A DNA stretch of 64,000 nt from positions 30,047,933 through 30,111,932 of the forward strand of contig NC_064439.1 in the NCBI RefSeq assembly GCF_023343835.1. Direction: 5' to 3'. Shown in pieces: positions 62,937-64,000 of this stretch (position 1 is the first letter of the stretch; each line of letters opens with the position of its first letter). The DNA is from Lagopus muta. Taxonomy: Eukaryota; Chordata; Aves; Galliformes; Phasianidae. A program made the position numbers and the translations under genes. Under the pieces are notes generated by a model. That model made no database searches. It saw nothing but the letters and a program-made list of their open reading frames with translations, and had not been told where the DNA came from.

Positions 62937-64000
62937 ATATGATTCTTGTACAAAGGGGAAAGCACTTAATATTCTTTAAGGTATTGAAAACTCTTGAACT
63001 ACTTCTGTCTTAATCCTTATACTTTTAAGTGGTATTTTTCATAGAAGCTGCTTAATTTGATGCTCATCATTAATTTTTGAGTACACTATTCCATTTGACA
63101 TGGGAAGAAAGGTTTCTGTAGAGAAGATGCCAAGATTGTATGAATATTGCCAGCTTGGGCAACAGGCAAAAGATAGAAACTTGTTGCATTGTCAGTATAG
63201 GAAGCAGAAAAGAAAGATGTCAGTGCAATGCTGCAGTTTGTATTGGAATTTGTTTCTGCTTCTGTAATGTCTGACCACATTGTGCTTTGATGGCCCATAT
63301 TTCTTGAAGTAGTCGGTTGAATCCAATTCCTTTTTCTCCAAATTGCTTTTCTCTGAAGATCACATGGGTCCCTTGCATCAACCATTGTGCAGTTTCTCTT
63401 CTGGGAAATATATTTCCCATTGTCTATCATTTCTTTATCAAAACTTTATAAATCACTTCTTCAAGGCAAAAGATGAGGCAGTATTATCTGCATACTGTTT
63501 TAGTAATACCAAATAACATTGTCTTCTGTGTCAATACTGAAAGTCACTTTTGTCTCTCTGTCACTGTTTAATTTATTAATTTAACGACTCACCATCTCTC
63601 ATGTTTAATTTAGAGACATGATTTTCACTTTATTCTTCAGTTTAAAACCTTTCTAGCGGGTGATGTTGGAAAAAGAAAGATTAACTGTGAAATATTGCAA
63701 AAACTGCAGTTGGGGTGTGCAGGGGAGAAGAAGAAGTGAGACCTCTTTCTTCCACTGCATTGTCTTGACAAGTTTTTTAATGGATGAGTTGATGTGTCAC
63801 CTCCAAAGCAGCCTGTCATTAACTTTATTTTAGTTGTCCTGTAGTCATACGCATTGAGTTATAAATATCGCTTGCAATCTTCTTCATTTCTGGAGTGTGC
63901 AGTTAAACAATGCCTTGGGTTTGTTTTGGTTTGGTTTTTGTAACAGTAATCAGTCTGACTAGCTACATTTTGCTATAGATTTTGCAATAAGGTTCAGGCT

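Larger units (their letters stand above)
51343..64000 (+). other. SP4: SP4 intron 3 (5' part, continues past window)
   Basis: Everything after the exon 3 donor appears to be intron. I looked for the expected next exons (a stretch continuing the Q-rich end, then the buttonhead CxCPxC box and three C2H2 fingers with HTGERPF-type linkers) and found none in any frame. The intron is thus at least 12.66 kb. It holds four + oriented CR1 loci, one mariner element, one LTR-like element, a TG microsatellite close to the donor and several A/T runs. Other short frames, such as a 114-codon minus-strand frame at 63086-63430, show no family features. Confidence 0.85.

Noticed and set aside
63086-63430. 114-codon minus-strand frame in SP4 intron 3
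   Set aside because: No domain or repeat match; plausible random frame.
51343-64000. SP4 zinc-finger exons inside the window
   Set aside because: Looked for C2H2 fingers and HTGERPF-type linkers in the frames and found none; they should be downstream.
1-64000. CRISPR array, operon, prophage, tRNA or rRNA
   Set aside because: Sequence is vertebrate; no spaced direct repeats, cloverleaf or rRNA segments seen.

Overview
The window looks like genomic DNA from a bird, most likely a galliform such as chicken. The repeats are avian: CR1 LINE fragments with the characteristic 3' end built on ATTCTATGATTC, a mariner-type element of the kind called Galluhop in chicken, and a short LTR-like repeat. 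The only protein-coding gene I can support is SP4, a Sp/KLF-family transcription factor. It is recognised from its translated protein rather than from any search. Chromosome and species are inferred; SP4 with a long desert beside it matches the SP8-SP4 interval known in vertebrates.

Bases 1 to about 47,370 are an AT-rich gene desert. No ORF there has family features, splice structure or length that would support a gene. It contains four CR1 pieces (17.4 kb, 36.8 kb, 40.9 kb, 41.8 kb), one solo-LTR-like element (19.7 kb), poly(A)/poly(T) runs, simple repeats and a few small hairpins. Long stretches have no repeat I recognise.

Bases ~47,370-48,970 are a dense CpG island and the SP4 promoter. 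It has an NRF1-type site, a ZNF143-type site, CCAAT boxes and many GC boxes, followed by a strongly pyrimidine-biased tract. SP4 is on the + strand. Coding exon 1 has only 7 coding bases (48603-48609), exon 2 is 49221-49321, and the large exon 3 is 49785-51342. Together they encode residues 1-555 plus one base of the next codon: the Sp box, the glutamine-rich A and B activation regions and the Ser/Thr-rich segment. The exons for the buttonhead box, the three C2H2 zinc fingers and the stop codon are not in the window and must lie downstream.

Bases 51,343-64,000 are the start of SP4 intron 3. This stretch is richer in mobile elements than the desert and holds two nested insertions: a mariner element inside a CR1 at a TA site, and a TG...CA LTR-like element inside another CR1. 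The most unusual local structures are an 84-bp near-perfect inverted repeat in intron 1 and an out-of-frame upstream ORF that overlaps the SP4 start codon.
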